A stretch of DNA of 58,345 nt. Source: Flavobacterium sp. HTF (lineage in GTDB: Bacteria; Bacteroidota; Bacteroidia; Flavobacteriales; Flavobacteriaceae). This document shows, one piece after another, positions 15,972 through 24,424 of this stretch. The first letter of the stretch is position 1. Each line of letters opens with the position of its first letter. Location: positions 1 through 58,345 of the forward strand of contig NZ_QETH01000022.1 in assembly GCF_003105115.1 (NCBI RefSeq), read 5' to 3'. The notes beneath the pieces were generated by a model. The model was not told the origin of the DNA, ran no database searches, and saw nothing but the letters and a program-made list of their open reading frames with translations. Both the position numbers and the translations under genes were made by a program.

Positions 15972-16553
15972 TTATTTTTTATAAAAATTATTGTGATCAA
16001 TATATTCCCAAACTTTTGGAGGCAATAAAGGCTGAATATTTTTTCCTTCCTTGATATTATTTCGAATAAAAGTAGAAGAAATTTCTACAATCGGCGCGTC
16101 AATAATATGAATTTTCGGGTGCGATTTTAATTCGGTATTTTCTTCTTCAGACGAAATTCTTGGATAAACATAAATATCATAATGATCCAGTAACACTTCG
16201 TAGTTTTTCCATTTATGAAGCGTTTTCAGATTGTCTTCACCCATAATTAATGAAAACTCATGGTTCGGATACTTTTCATGTAAATGCACCAAAGTATTTA
16301 CGGTATAATTAGGCTGAGGTAACTTAAATTCAATGTCAGATGGCTTGATCTTCGGAAAATCTTTTGTTGCCAGATAAACCATTTCCAGACGCTGATGATC
16401 ATCAAGCAGTGTAGATTTCTTTTTTAGCGGATTATGAGGAGTAACAACCATCCAAATCTGATCTAAATCGGCAAATTCTGCCATGTGATTGGCAATAATC
16501 AAATGCCCAACATGAATGGGATTATAAGTGCCGAAATAAAGACCTATTTTCAT
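15972..16553 (-). CDS. nadD: Nicotinate-nucleotide adenylyltransferase
   Basis: Adds AMP to NaMN (and often NMN) in NAD synthesis. The nucleotidyltransferase motif GTYNPIHVGHLIIA at 8-21 (with HVGH) starts the Rossmann-like fold. IMGEDNLKTLHKW near 103-115 and EISSTFIRNNIKEG (the S-x-x-x-R element) are the other NadD signatures. The length of 193 is normal. It is last in the yicC-gmk gene string and converges on nadV, so NMN made by NadV could be adenylated by the product of the neighbouring gene if it accepts NMN. Confidence 0.96.
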   Translation of the reverse strand: MKIGLYFGTYNPIHVGHLIIANHMAEFADLDQIWMVVTPHNPLKKKSTLLDDHQRLEMVYLATKDFPKIKPSDIEFKLPQPNYTVNTLVHLHEKYPNHEFSLIMGEDNLKTLHKWKNYEVLLDHYDIYVYPRISSEEENTELKSHPKIHIIDAPIVEISSTFIRNNIKEGKNIQPLLPPKVWEYIDHNNFYKK

Positions 16554-16554
16554 A

Positions 16555-16988
16555 GTTAAGTAACTAGTAATTAGTAAAAAGTGCTTAGTCTTTTAGTGTC
16601 TTAGAAAAAGCGTTAATCATTTTCGATTCTTCTTCAATTTGATTTAAAATTTCTTCATAAAGAGTTTGATTGGTTACAAAACCAAGATCATTTGCAATGA
16701 GTAATTGAGTTTCAATTTCAAACAATGAGCCTCTGGAAATATTTAAAAAATGACTAAAAGATTTATCTGTATTTCTACCATAACCTTCGGCTATATTTGA
16801 TGGAATAGATACGGAAGCTCTTTTTAATTGACTAGTTAAAGCAAATAATTCCTCTTTAGGAAATGATTTTACTAATTGATAAATCAGGAGACAATTCTAA
16901 TTCCTTTCTGCCAAATCAATAAATCTTTATAAGATTTTATTTCACTCATTTATACTATGCACTAATTACTATTCACTAATTACTAAAT
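16555..16988. repeat. Imperfect inverted repeats flanking the four-helix-bundle pseudogene
   Basis: The left flank (16555-16590) holds AAGTAACTAGTAATTAGTAA. The right flank (16951-16988) holds CTAATTACTATTCACTAATT, followed by ACTAAATAACT. Read on opposite strands they share TACTAATTACTA-type words, so the gene and its flanks form one unit about 430 bases long. Confidence 0.55.
16585..16949 (-). pseudogene. Four-helix-bundle protein (23S rRNA intervening-sequence type), frameshifted
   Basis: Reading leftwards from 16949 gives MSEIKSYKDLLIWQKGIRIVS and then a stop. One base out of frame the protein continues at once with IYQLVKSFPKEELFALTSQL, then KRASVSIPSNIAEGYGR and FLNISRGSLFEIETQLLIA, ending MINAFSKTLKD. 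Together these give the full S23/IVP-type four-helix bundle of about 120 residues. A single base deletion near 16887-16892 explains the break. These proteins are encoded in 23S rRNA intervening sequences and also as scattered small genes. Function unclear (nucleic-acid binding is proposed for relatives). It splits nadD from gmk and is flanked by inverted repeats. A sequencing error could also explain the frameshift. Confidence 0.85.
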
Positions 16989-16990
16989 AA

Positions 16991-17563
16991 CTATTTAGAA
17001 ACAAAATCCTTAACCAATTGGTGTGCTTCTTCAAGCGCTACTGGCAGATCATAGTTTTTGATAATTACATCAAATTGTGGTGCAGTTGCTAATTCTACAG
17101 AGGCTTTTGCAATACGCATATTGATTTTGTCGTCACTTTCAGTAGAACGTTCTTTCAGTCTGCGTTTAAGTTCGTCAACACTTGGTGGTTTTACAAAAAC
17201 GGCCAGAGTCTGTTCCGGAAATTTATGTTTAATACGTAATCCGCCTGCCACATCAATGTCAAAAATAACATTCTTTCCTAAAGCCCAGATACGTTCAATT
17301 TCCGATTTTAAAGTACCGTAAAAGTTATCGCGATACACTTCTTCCCATTCCAGGAAATCTTCAGCCTTAATATGTTTTTTAAATTCTTCTAACGAAATAA
17401 AATAATAATCTTTTCCGTTAACTTCTTCCCCGCGTGGATCACGCGAAGCCGCCGAGATTGAAAATTCTAAATTTAAATCCTCTTTCCCAAGTAAGTGTCT
17501 TACTATAGTTGTTTTTCCTGATCCAGAAGGTGCCGAAAAAACAATTAATTTCCCTTTGTTCAT
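16991..17563 (-). CDS. gmk: Guanylate kinase
   Basis: Phosphorylates GMP to GDP. The P-loop FSAPSGSGKTTIVR is at 9-22. The GMP-binding segment includes SRDPRGEEVNGKDYYF near 40-55 and EVYRDNFYGT, and the lid follows. The length of 190 is normal. It lies downstream of yicC and a small exported-protein gene on the same strand, the yicC-gmk linkage seen in many bacteria. Confidence 0.97.
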   Translation of the reverse strand: MNKGKLIVFSAPSGSGKTTIVRHLLGKEDLNLEFSISAASRDPRGEEVNGKDYYFISLEEFKKHIKAEDFLEWEEVYRDNFYGTLKSEIERIWALGKNVIFDIDVAGGLRIKHKFPEQTLAVFVKPPSVDELKRRLKERSTESDDKINMRIAKASVELATAPQFDVIIKNYDLPVALEEAHQLVKDFVSK

Positions 17564-17584
17564 TATTTATTTATATGTGATCAA

Positions 17585-18187
17585 TCATTCCCAAAGGTTA
17601 AACTCCTTTTTAATGATTGATAATAATTCATTATACGAGACTAACTCATCAACTGTTGGATAAAATTTCAAATAGATAGTAGGATTGTCAAAAGAAAAAT
17701 CATTTTTAATGATCCCGTTTTTGATGAATACTTTATAAGACTCACCATCTAATGCACGTTTTCGATTTTTAGATATTCCATATTCTCCATCTTCAGATAT
17801 TACTTTAGCAGTTTTGAGTTTATAATCAATATTTTTTTGACTTGGCAAATATTCTACATTAGATAGAAGTAAATTTAACCAAATCAGATATGCATTTTTA
17901 GGTTTTAATTTTCCAATAATCTCTTTAGGAAATTGTATTTGATCGATTTTAGTTACAGTTTTATCTTTTTTAGAAAAAGAAAAAATATATACAATCCAAT
18001 TGTCTTTTCCTTCATCATACATCCTAAATATTTCCATTGTGTTTGTAATGGAGTAATCTTTATAAATGCGAATTTCTTTTTCAAATCCCAGTGTGTCAGG
18101 TATTTCTAAAACTTTATTTATTTCAGATATTTCTTGACCAAAACAATTGGATATCATTAGAAAAAACAAAAGAAAATAAAACTTCAT
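17585..18187 (-). CDS. Exported hypothetical protein between yicC and gmk
   Basis: Residues 1-18 are a signal peptide (MKFYFLLFFLMISNCFGQ, cleavage after FG or GQ). A Cys at 15 is not in a full lipobox position, so secretion to the periplasm is more likely than lipidation. The mature part is Lys/Ile/Tyr-rich with no recognised motif. It starts three bases after the yicC stop and is followed by gmk after 21 bases, so it is in the operon but looks like a lineage-specific insertion. Function unknown. Confidence 0.75.
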   Translation of the reverse strand: MKFYFLLFFLMISNCFGQEISEINKVLEIPDTLGFEKEIRIYKDYSITNTMEIFRMYDEGKDNWIVYIFSFSKKDKTVTKIDQIQFPKEIIGKLKPKNAYLIWLNLLLSNVEYLPSQKNIDYKLKTAKVISEDGEYGISKNRKRALDGESYKVFIKNGIIKNDFSFDNPTIYLKFYPTVDELVSYNELLSIIKKEFNLWE

Positions 18188-18190
18188 GTT

Positions 18191-19051
18191 TTAAAGCACA
18201 TTCAAAACCTGTTCCTTAATCTTCTCCAGTTCATCTTTCATCATCACCACAAGTTTTTGCATTTGGGCATGATTCGATTTTGAACCCATAGTATTGATTT
18301 CACGGCCCATTTCCTGAGTAATAAAACCTAATTTTCTACCATTAGCTTCAGTTCCTTTAATAGTCTCTAAAAAGTAATCTAAGTGATTTGTCAAACGAAC
18401 TTTTTCTTCTGTAATATCCAGTTTTTCTAAATAGTAGATCAATTCCTGCTCAAAACGGTTTTCATCAACATTTACCTGCAATTCAGCAATGGCAGTTTGC
18501 AAACGGTCTTTTATTGCCTGAACGCGTTCCGGATCCAGTGCCAGAGCGTCATTCATATACTGGCGGATATTTCCAATTCTAAGATTAAATTCTTTTTCAA
18601 GAGATTCACCTTCGTCTTTTCTAAAACTTAGGATATTTTGCAGCGCTTCCTCAATTATCCCCTGAATCTGTTCCCAGTCATTCTCGTCAATTTCCTCACG
18701 CTCGGTTTTCAGCGTGTCAGGCATACGAACGGCCATTTTCATCAATTCAGTTTCATCAGCATCCGGATAAACTTCTTTTAGCTGTGCGATGTAATTTTTT
18801 ACAACAGGAACATTTACTTTAGTCGAAGTTTGTTCAGCGGTACTTTCTACATAAATCCCAAAATCGATTTTTCCTCTTTCTAGTCTGGTAGAAATTTGAG
18901 TACGCAAACCTAATTCCATTTCGCGATAAACAGACGGCATCCTGACATTCAGATCCAAACCTTTACTATTTAAAGATTTTACTTCAACGGTAATTTTTTT
19001 TGTTGGCAATTGCAAAGAAGCTTTACCAAACCCTGTCATAGATTGTATCAT
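18191..19051 (-). CDS. yicC: YicC/YloC-family endoribonuclease
   Basis: The N-terminus MIQSMTGFGKASL is the family signature. A central charged helical region and the conserved C-terminus (EINTMGSKSNHAQMQK, then VVMMKDELEKIKEQVLNVL) complete the YicC/DUF1732 arrangement over 286 residues. Members are ribonucleases linked to small-RNA turnover and stationary-phase survival. First gene of the yicC-hypothetical-gmk-nadD string. A minus-strand TATCTTTG box at 19071-19078 lies 20 bases upstream. Confidence 0.94.
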   Translation of the reverse strand: MIQSMTGFGKASLQLPTKKITVEVKSLNSKGLDLNVRMPSVYREMELGLRTQISTRLERGKIDFGIYVESTAEQTSTKVNVPVVKNYIAQLKEVYPDADETELMKMAVRMPDTLKTEREEIDENDWEQIQGIIEEALQNILSFRKDEGESLEKEFNLRIGNIRQYMNDALALDPERVQAIKDRLQTAIAELQVNVDENRFEQELIYYLEKLDITEEKVRLTNHLDYFLETIKGTEANGRKLGFITQEMGREINTMGSKSNHAQMQKLVVMMKDELEKIKEQVLNVL

Positions 19052-19070
19052 ATAATTGAATATAAAGGCG

Positions 19071-19078
19071 CAAAGATA
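19071..19078 (-). promoter_or_regulatory. Promoter -7 box TATCTTTG for yicC operon
   Basis: Minus-strand match to TAnnTTTG, 20 bases before the yicC ATG; no clear -33. Confidence 0.5.
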
Positions 19079-19140
19079 CTAAAAAACTTCACAGCGAGGG
19101 TTTCTAGTTTTTCCGTACTGAATTAAAAGAAAAAGTCTTT

Positions 19141-19230
19141 GGGCGTTCCCTTCGGTCGGGCTATCCGTTCCAATCTTTTTTGGAGCAGAAAAAGCTCCAA
19201 AAAAGGATTTCCACTTCTATCCCTAACGCA
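19141..19230. repeat. Structured GC-richer intergenic element, probable dispersed Flavobacteriia repeat
   Basis: Begins GGGCGTTCCC and ends CCCTAACGC, so the ends can pair (GCGTT with AACGC). Inside are CCC-TTCGGTC-GGG and a hairpin TTTTTTGGAGC / GCTCCAAAAAA, then GGATTTCC. Its base composition stands out from the AT-rich surroundings. From memory, closely similar blocks (GGGCGTTCCC..., ...ATCCCTAACGC) recur between genes in many Flavobacteriia. Confidence 0.65.
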
Positions 19231-19258
19231 GTCAAAATTCTAAGAACTTTTGGGTTTC

Positions 19259-19609
19259 TTATTTTTGCAAAGCTTTTGTAACCTGAAGAATATTTGGCTG
19301 GCTGTTGCCAATATAAATTTTACCATCAATGATAAAAACCGTACGGCTCAAAAAAGTATAATGTTCCAGAATGTACTTTTTAAAATCAGCTTCTGTCAAT
19401 GATTTGTTTTTCAAATCCATTGATTTGTATAACTGCGCTTTTTTGCTAAACAAAGCCTCGTAACTTCCGGAAAGTTTATGCATCTCTTCCAATTCTTCCT
19501 CTGTTATCGGATTCTGGCGTATGTCCTGAAAAAACAGGTCGTTTTCCGGTAAATTCTTAATGATTTTTCGGCACGTATCGCAAGACGCTAAATAATATAT
19601 TTTGTTCAT
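19259..19609 (-). CDS. ArsC/Spx-family thioredoxin-fold protein
   Basis: 116-residue protein with CDTC at 9-12 followed by RK, as in the ArsC/Spx/YffB family. The later part (NPITEEELEEM) and SLTEADFKKYILEHYTFLSRTVFIID match the family layout, with the Arg in LSRTVF where ArsC has its substrate arginine. Likely a thiol-disulfide protein rather than a proven arsenate reductase, since no ars genes lie nearby. Single gene between the structured repeat and dinB. Confidence 0.85.
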   Translation of the reverse strand: MNKIYYLASCDTCRKIIKNLPENDLFFQDIRQNPITEEELEEMHKLSGSYEALFSKKAQLYKSMDLKNKSLTEADFKKYILEHYTFLSRTVFIIDGKIYIGNSQPNILQVTKALQK

Positions 19610-19685
19610 GATTTTGAAGTTTTAGAATACAAAGAAAATCCATTTGAAACTTAAAATTGCCTAATTTTATAAAAAAAATACAAAC

Positions 19686-20141
19686 ATGGATTCAGTTTTT
19701 GAAGTGCACAAAACTATTAGAAGTATTCTTCTGAAAATTTTAGAAAATCATTCGTTAGAACAATTAAATAAAATTCCGCCAGGATTCAATAATAATCTGA
19801 TCTGGAATATTGGACATTGTATTTCTTCGCAGCAAGTTCTGGTTTATAAATTATCTGGTCTGCCAACTATGGTTTCGGAAGAATTTATTGCGAAATATAA
19901 GAAAGGAACAAAGCCGGAAGGAGATGTTTCTCAGGAAGAAGTTGACGAAATCAAAGAATTGCTTTCAGAAACATTAGAAAAAACAAAAAATGACTTTACA
20001 AGTGGTCTTTTTGTTGATTTTAACGAATACACGACCAGCATGGGATTTACGCTTCATAATGTGCAGGACGCTTTAAGTTTTAATAATTATCACGAAGGTA
20101 TTCATACCGGGATTGCGATGAGTATTAGAAAGCTTGTTTAA
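19686..20141 (+). CDS. DinB-family protein
   Basis: Four-helix-bundle protein of 151 residues. The metal-binding histidines fall in WNIGHCISSQQ (near 43) and NNYHEGIHTG (near 137 and 141), the pattern of DinB/bacillithiol-transferase-like enzymes. Catalysis would involve a thiol and a divalent metal, but the substrate is unknown. It is monocistronic and ends at a bidirectional terminator shared with rlpA. Confidence 0.88.
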   Translation: MDSVFEVHKTIRSILLKILENHSLEQLNKIPPGFNNNLIWNIGHCISSQQVLVYKLSGLPTMVSEEFIAKYKKGTKPEGDVSQEEVDEIKELLSETLEKTKNDFTSGLFVDFNEYTTSMGFTLHNVQDALSFNNYHEGIHTGIAMSIRKLV

Positions 20142-20146
20142 ATAAA

Positions 20147-20170
20147 AAAATCCCGCTTTTGCGGGATTTT
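20147..20170. terminator. Bidirectional terminator between dinB-like and rlpA
   Basis: AAAATCCCGC and GCGGGATTTT, perfect 10-base stem, A-run and T-run on both sides. Confidence 0.92.
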
Positions 20171-20171
20171 C

Positions 20172-20663
20172 TTATTCTATAATCGTTTCAATCGTGACTT
20201 TCATGGCACCGGCACCTTTACTTTTGGTGATGTCCATAAACGCTCTTTTTGAAAGGTCTATTTCACGGGTTTTTACAAACGGCCCCCGATCGGTAATTTT
20301 TACAATCACAAATTTGCCGTTGGCTTCGTTTGTCACTTTTACTCTTGTTCCAAAAGGGAGTTTTTTATGAGCAGCTGTGTATTTGCTATTGTTGAAACGG
20401 CTTCCGTTTGCTGTTTTTTTTCCATTAAAACGATCTGCATAGTAGGAGGCATGAGCGTTTTTTTTGTATGGTTTTAATCTTAAGCCTTTGTCTGTAAATA
20501 CAGAATCGATTGGAATTTCGATAATGTTTGGCTTAACAATTTTTACAGTATCCTGAGCAATTTTAGGTGTTTCTGCTGTTTTATTCTGACTTGTAACATA
20601 AGTAAAACAACTTAAAAAGACCAATGTAAATAGGTTGGTTGAAATGCTTTTTTTAATTCTCAT
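20172..20663 (-). CDS. rlpA: RlpA-family septal ring lytic transglycosylase-like protein
   Basis: An N-terminal signal peptide (ending LSCFTYVTSQ) is followed by a double-psi beta-barrel: ASYYADRFNGKKTANG, then AAHKKLPFGTRVKVTN, KITDRGPF and IDLSKRAF. These are the conserved RlpA blocks, with the catalytic-type Asp in TDRGPF. RlpA cleaves glycan strands lacking stem peptides. There is no SPOR domain, which is common for short Bacteroidota members (163 residues). A possible lipobox-like FLSCF Cys is in the signal region. Confidence 0.9.
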   Translation of the reverse strand: MRIKKSISTNLFTLVFLSCFTYVTSQNKTAETPKIAQDTVKIVKPNIIEIPIDSVFTDKGLRLKPYKKNAHASYYADRFNGKKTANGSRFNNSKYTAAHKKLPFGTRVKVTNEANGKFVIVKITDRGPFVKTREIDLSKRAFMDITKSKGAGAMKVTIETIIE

Positions 20664-20717
20664 AGTTTATTTTTTTCAGACTTGGGGAGTTTGTACAAAT
20701 AATGTGCCGAGATAAAA

Positions 20718-20741
20718 AAAGTCCTACAATTTTAGGACTTT
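20718..20741. terminator. Terminator after the four-TM protein gene
   Basis: AAAGTCCTA and TAGGACTTT with a 6-base loop and flanking A/T runs. Confidence 0.8.
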
Positions 20742-20745
20742 GATT

Positions 20746-21171
20746 TTATTGAAACCACAGGTTCCACGGTATTCTGCTAAGGATCAATAATAATCCCAGG
20801 CCATAGAAAATAGCAAACGTCTTAAATTTAGCTTCGCTATTTATCAGCTTTTTATGTTTTGACCATCCTATAGTAATTAGTACTATAGCAATAAGGTTGA
20901 TAAGAGGATGTTCTAAAGAAGTTAATCTCAATTCTGCGTTTGACATTTGCCCGAATGCAGCTTTTCCTAATGGAGATACGAAATAAAGTATTATCCCGAT
21001 TAAAAGTTGTGTATGTGTTCCAATAAGAGCGAACAAACCAATTTTGCGGTCTTTTGCAGTAAATTCTTTTTTCGAACTAAAACCAATCAGGGCATTTACA
21101 ACTGCAACCAATAAAAGCAGCAATGCTAAATAAGCCCAGCCCGAGTGGAGTTTTTGTATAAAATGGTACAT
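20746..21171 (-). CDS. Four-helix membrane protein, cytochrome-b-like
   Basis: Four hydrophobic segments are visible: about 13-31 (YLALLLLLVAVVNALIGF), 46-66, 88-102 and 118-136. Histidines fall in or near the segments (HSGW near residue 9, IGTHTQ near 53, LEHPL near 87), which could bind heme as in small b-type cytochromes. I recall this Bacteroidota family being annotated either as cytochrome b or, wrongly, as ribosomal protein L27. No partner oxidoreductase is adjacent. A TATATTTG box on the minus strand (21193-21200) precedes it. Confidence 0.75.
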   Translation of the reverse strand: MYHFIQKLHSGWAYLALLLLLVAVVNALIGFSSKKEFTAKDRKIGLFALIGTHTQLLIGIILYFVSPLGKAAFGQMSNAELRLTSLEHPLINLIAIVLITIGWSKHKKLINSEAKFKTFAIFYGLGLLLILSRIPWNLWFQ

Positions 21172-21216
21172 AAATTATTATTTTGTTTAAAACAAATATA
21201 GCAAAAAAGGAATATA

Positions 21217-21253
21217 AAAAAACGGCATTAAACTAAAAGTCAATGCCGTTTTT
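21217..21253. terminator. Terminator after the TonB-dependent receptor
   Basis: AAAAACGGCATT pairs with AATGCCGTTTTT around a 12-base loop. Confidence 0.85.
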
Positions 21254-21276
21254 GGTATTTATTTAGATTCTAAATA

Positions 21277-24108
21277 TTAGAAATCGTAACGTAAGCTAAA
21301 GTTCCAAGTTCTTCCGAAACCGAAGAATACAGTGTTAACATTGGCAATTCCGTCATAAAGCATTCCATTAGATGCATATGTACCTTTTGAACCTGGTGTT
21401 TGTCCTGTTGCCACTGGAAGATTATCATCAGCAAAAGTATTAGTTCTTGCTTCTGCAATATAGATCTTGTCAAATAAGTTATTTACGTTTAATCTGAAGT
21501 TAACAGATTTATCTTTGTCTTTACCTACTAACATTTTGTAAGAGAAACCAGCATCAACTAATCCGTAAGAAGGTAATTCTAAAGCTCCTTTGTTGTTTGG
21601 ATCTGAGAAGTTGATTGGGCTTAATCCTGCATATAATTTATCATTAAAGTTGTAGTTAGCATCAACAATTACTCTAGTTAAAACTTCGTAAGAAGCACCT
21701 AATGAAGCAGTCATTTGAGCAGCATCACCTACTTTTACTTTGTCCATGTAAACCGGAGTTGCAGTGTATCCTGCAACAGGAGTATTATCTGCTTGGTAGT
21801 AAGCATTTACTGTAGCATTTCCTTTATATTCCCAAATACCGTAAGAGAACATAGCATTAAGTTTTAATTTTTCTGTAATGTTAGAATTTGCTTCAACTTC
21901 AACTCCAGAGTGTACTTCGTTTAGTCCAACGTATTCTGTGTAAGTATTGTTGTCAGTTGGTAATGCATTACCTTTTAAATATCTGTCGTTCCAAGTTGTG
22001 TTGTAAACGTTTACAGTTGCATTAAATAATCTTGAACGGAAACCATATCCAGCCTCAAATCCAATGATTTTCTCATTAGTAAGGTTAGGGTTTACTGTAG
22101 ATTTGTTGTTTGGATAAACTGAATTAAAGAATGGTTGTCTTGAATAGTATCCAGCATTAACATAAACATTGTTTTTTTCGTCAATGTTGTAGTTTGCACC
22201 ACCTTTTACGTTACCACCTAAGATATTTTCATAATCAGTAGATTTTAATGGATCTGTTGATTTGTAAACGAAATTATCTTCTCTTTTAAATCCTTGTTGA
22301 GATATTGCTCCCTGAATAAAAGCAGTTAAATTATCTTTAGAATATTCTAATTGAGTAAATGCACCGTACCATCTAACTTTTCCAGTACTGTTAAATGCGA
22401 TTTTTTCGTAATCTTTTTTATCAAAAACATTCCATTGAACATCTGTAGCATAAGTTTCTGTAATATGTCTTCCTGCTGGTTTTAAATCTGCAACAGTATT
22501 ATCATAAAATTCTCCACCTCCTAATAAATCATTTACAACTGTAAAATGGTATCCTGTGTATGTTCTTGCATCAATACCAAAGTCCAATGTTAATGTATTG
22601 CTCAATTTTTTGTTTAAATTGATTACTGCACCAAACCAGTCATGAGAGTTGATAGATGAAGTTTGAGAAATTCCTGATGTAGTGTTGTAAACATATGGTG
22701 AAGCTGTAGTTCCAGATCCTGTTCTACCTGTTGAAGAACTGTTTTGGTAAACACCACCAATTTTTGTTCTTGTATTGTTAGCGCCATTGAAGAAAACACT
22801 TCCCTGACCAGAGTTCCAAGCCTGTATTTTGTCATAATCAACCATTCCGTTTGGTAATAAGAAAACAGAACTATTGTATGTATTTCCTCCTACACCACCT
22901 GTTGCACTTGCTCCGGCTCCACGACCCATAGATGCGTAAAGAACAGAAGATAGTTTTGTAGTTTCGTTGATTTTATAATCCCAGTTAAAAGAAGCAACTG
23001 GTTTATGGTAATAGTTTTTTCTGATATTATACTCTTCACCATTTAAATATCCTGCGTCAGCATTGTATTTAATGTTTGGCTCATCAAGAGAACCATATTT
23101 TTGGTAAGTTGCAATAGTAGATACTGTAGATCTTTGGTTGTGCCATTGTGGAGCACCAGTTACAGTAAGTTGGAAGTTATGTTTGTCATCCTTAGTTCCG
23201 TATCCTAAAGCTACAAAATAGTTTGATCCTTCAAACGGAGTTCCATTCACGTATCCATCTCCCATTGTTTGAGATAATAATACAGAAGCAGAAAATCCAT
23301 TTTCTAATTTTCCTGTGTTGTATGAACCCTGAATTTTAAAGTTTCTTGCATTTCCGAAACCAGATGAGAAAGACCCACCTTCTTTCATGTCAGAAGTTTT
23401 AGTAACAATGTTGATAGTACCTCCAACAGAAGGTGTAGCAAGTTTTGAAGAACCTAAACCTCTTTGAACCTGCATAGCAGAAGTAACATCTGATAAACCA
23501 GCCCAGTTACTCCAGTAAACAGAACCGTTTTCCATATCGTTAACTGGCATACCATTAATCATAACAGCAATATTGTTTTGATTAAAACCACGAATATTAA
23601 TTCTTGAATCTCCAAATCCACCACCTGATTTAGTAACATATACTGAAGGTGTGTTTCTTAAGATTTCCGGAAATTCCTGAGTACCAAGTTTTTCTCTAAT
23701 TTCAGCAGCTTTAATTGTTGAAACAGCAACAGGAGTTTTTCTATCTTTAGCGATATCAACTACAGTACTTTTTACTACGATTTCACTCAATTCATTTGAG
23801 TTACTAACTAATACGATAGAACCTAAATTTGTAGTTGCACCGTTTGAAACTGAAAATTTTACTGTTTTGGAGTCAAATCCAAGATAAGTAATAACCAATT
23901 CCCCAACACTTGATTTAACATCAATTGTAAATTTACCGTCGAAATCTGTTGAAGTTCCGCCTGCGGCACCTTTAACAGCTACGTTTGCGCCAGGAAGAGT
24001 TGCACCTGCGTCATCGGTAATCATACCTGTAACTTTACCTTGAGAAAATGCGGTTGAAACTATCATGAACAATAGTCCAGTAAGTAACCAATTTTTCATT
24101 GTCTTCAT
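21277..24108 (-). CDS. TonB-dependent outer-membrane receptor
   Basis: 943 residues. A signal peptide ends STAFSQ. A carboxypeptidase-regulatory-like domain (GKVTGMITDDAGATLPGANV) spans about 24-110. A plug domain follows (ILRNTPSVYVTKSGGG, NIRGFNQNNIAVMINGMPV, GSSKLATPSVGGTINIVTK), then a 22-strand barrel ending in an aromatic residue (FGFGRTWNFSLRYDF). This is the SusC-like layout but without an adjacent SusD, so the substrate is not a typical glycan uptake system's and remains unknown. It is monocistronic, between a strong terminator and a 316-base upstream gap. A minus-strand TAATTTTG box (24135-24142) lies 26 bases upstream. Confidence 0.93.
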   Translation of the reverse strand: MKTMKNWLLTGLLFMIVSTAFSQGKVTGMITDDAGATLPGANVAVKGAAGGTSTDFDGKFTIDVKSSVGELVITYLGFDSKTVKFSVSNGATTNLGSIVLVSNSNELSEIVVKSTVVDIAKDRKTPVAVSTIKAAEIREKLGTQEFPEILRNTPSVYVTKSGGGFGDSRINIRGFNQNNIAVMINGMPVNDMENGSVYWSNWAGLSDVTSAMQVQRGLGSSKLATPSVGGTINIVTKTSDMKEGGSFSSGFGNARNFKIQGSYNTGKLENGFSASVLLSQTMGDGYVNGTPFEGSNYFVALGYGTKDDKHNFQLTVTGAPQWHNQRSTVSTIATYQKYGSLDEPNIKYNADAGYLNGEEYNIRKNYYHKPVASFNWDYKINETTKLSSVLYASMGRGAGASATGGVGGNTYNSSVFLLPNGMVDYDKIQAWNSGQGSVFFNGANNTRTKIGGVYQNSSSTGRTGSGTTASPYVYNTTSGISQTSSINSHDWFGAVINLNKKLSNTLTLDFGIDARTYTGYHFTVVNDLLGGGEFYDNTVADLKPAGRHITETYATDVQWNVFDKKDYEKIAFNSTGKVRWYGAFTQLEYSKDNLTAFIQGAISQQGFKREDNFVYKSTDPLKSTDYENILGGNVKGGANYNIDEKNNVYVNAGYYSRQPFFNSVYPNNKSTVNPNLTNEKIIGFEAGYGFRSRLFNATVNVYNTTWNDRYLKGNALPTDNNTYTEYVGLNEVHSGVEVEANSNITEKLKLNAMFSYGIWEYKGNATVNAYYQADNTPVAGYTATPVYMDKVKVGDAAQMTASLGASYEVLTRVIVDANYNFNDKLYAGLSPINFSDPNNKGALELPSYGLVDAGFSYKMLVGKDKDKSVNFRLNVNNLFDKIYIAEARTNTFADDNLPVATGQTPGSKGTYASNGMLYDGIANVNTVFFGFGRTWNFSLRYDF

Positions 24109-24424
24109 TTGTTTATTTAGTTTATTGTTTTTGGCAAAATTATAACAATAAAATCAGATAATGTTATCAAAATGTTAAGAAAAGACAGTTTTGTTTAATC
24201 CGTTGAACATTAAAATGATTTTCCTTTTTTGTATTAGATAAAATATCTTTTTTTTGAATTTTAAGGGGAGTTTTTTGTTAAAATCATAATAATGTGAATA
24301 GGATTGTAGTCTAAAACGTGCAAAAATCAATGGTTTAAGGTGAAAATCATAGTAGTTTATACGAAAAAACGCCTTAATTTGTGTTAAATTAAGACGTTTC
24401 CAGTAAGTTATGAAAATTATAAAT
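24109..24424. other. Intergenic region upstream of the TonB receptor
   Basis: Holds the receptor's -7 box TAATTTTG (minus strand, 24135-24142; a TTG lies 25 bases upstream, farther than usual) and the pgi terminator (24366-24399). The about 220 bases between show no gene or strong structure; they may be the binding region for a regulator. Confidence 0.6.
24366..24399. terminator. Terminator after pgi
   Basis: AAACGCCTTAATTT and AAATTAAGACGTTT, complementary apart from one position. Confidence 0.75.
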
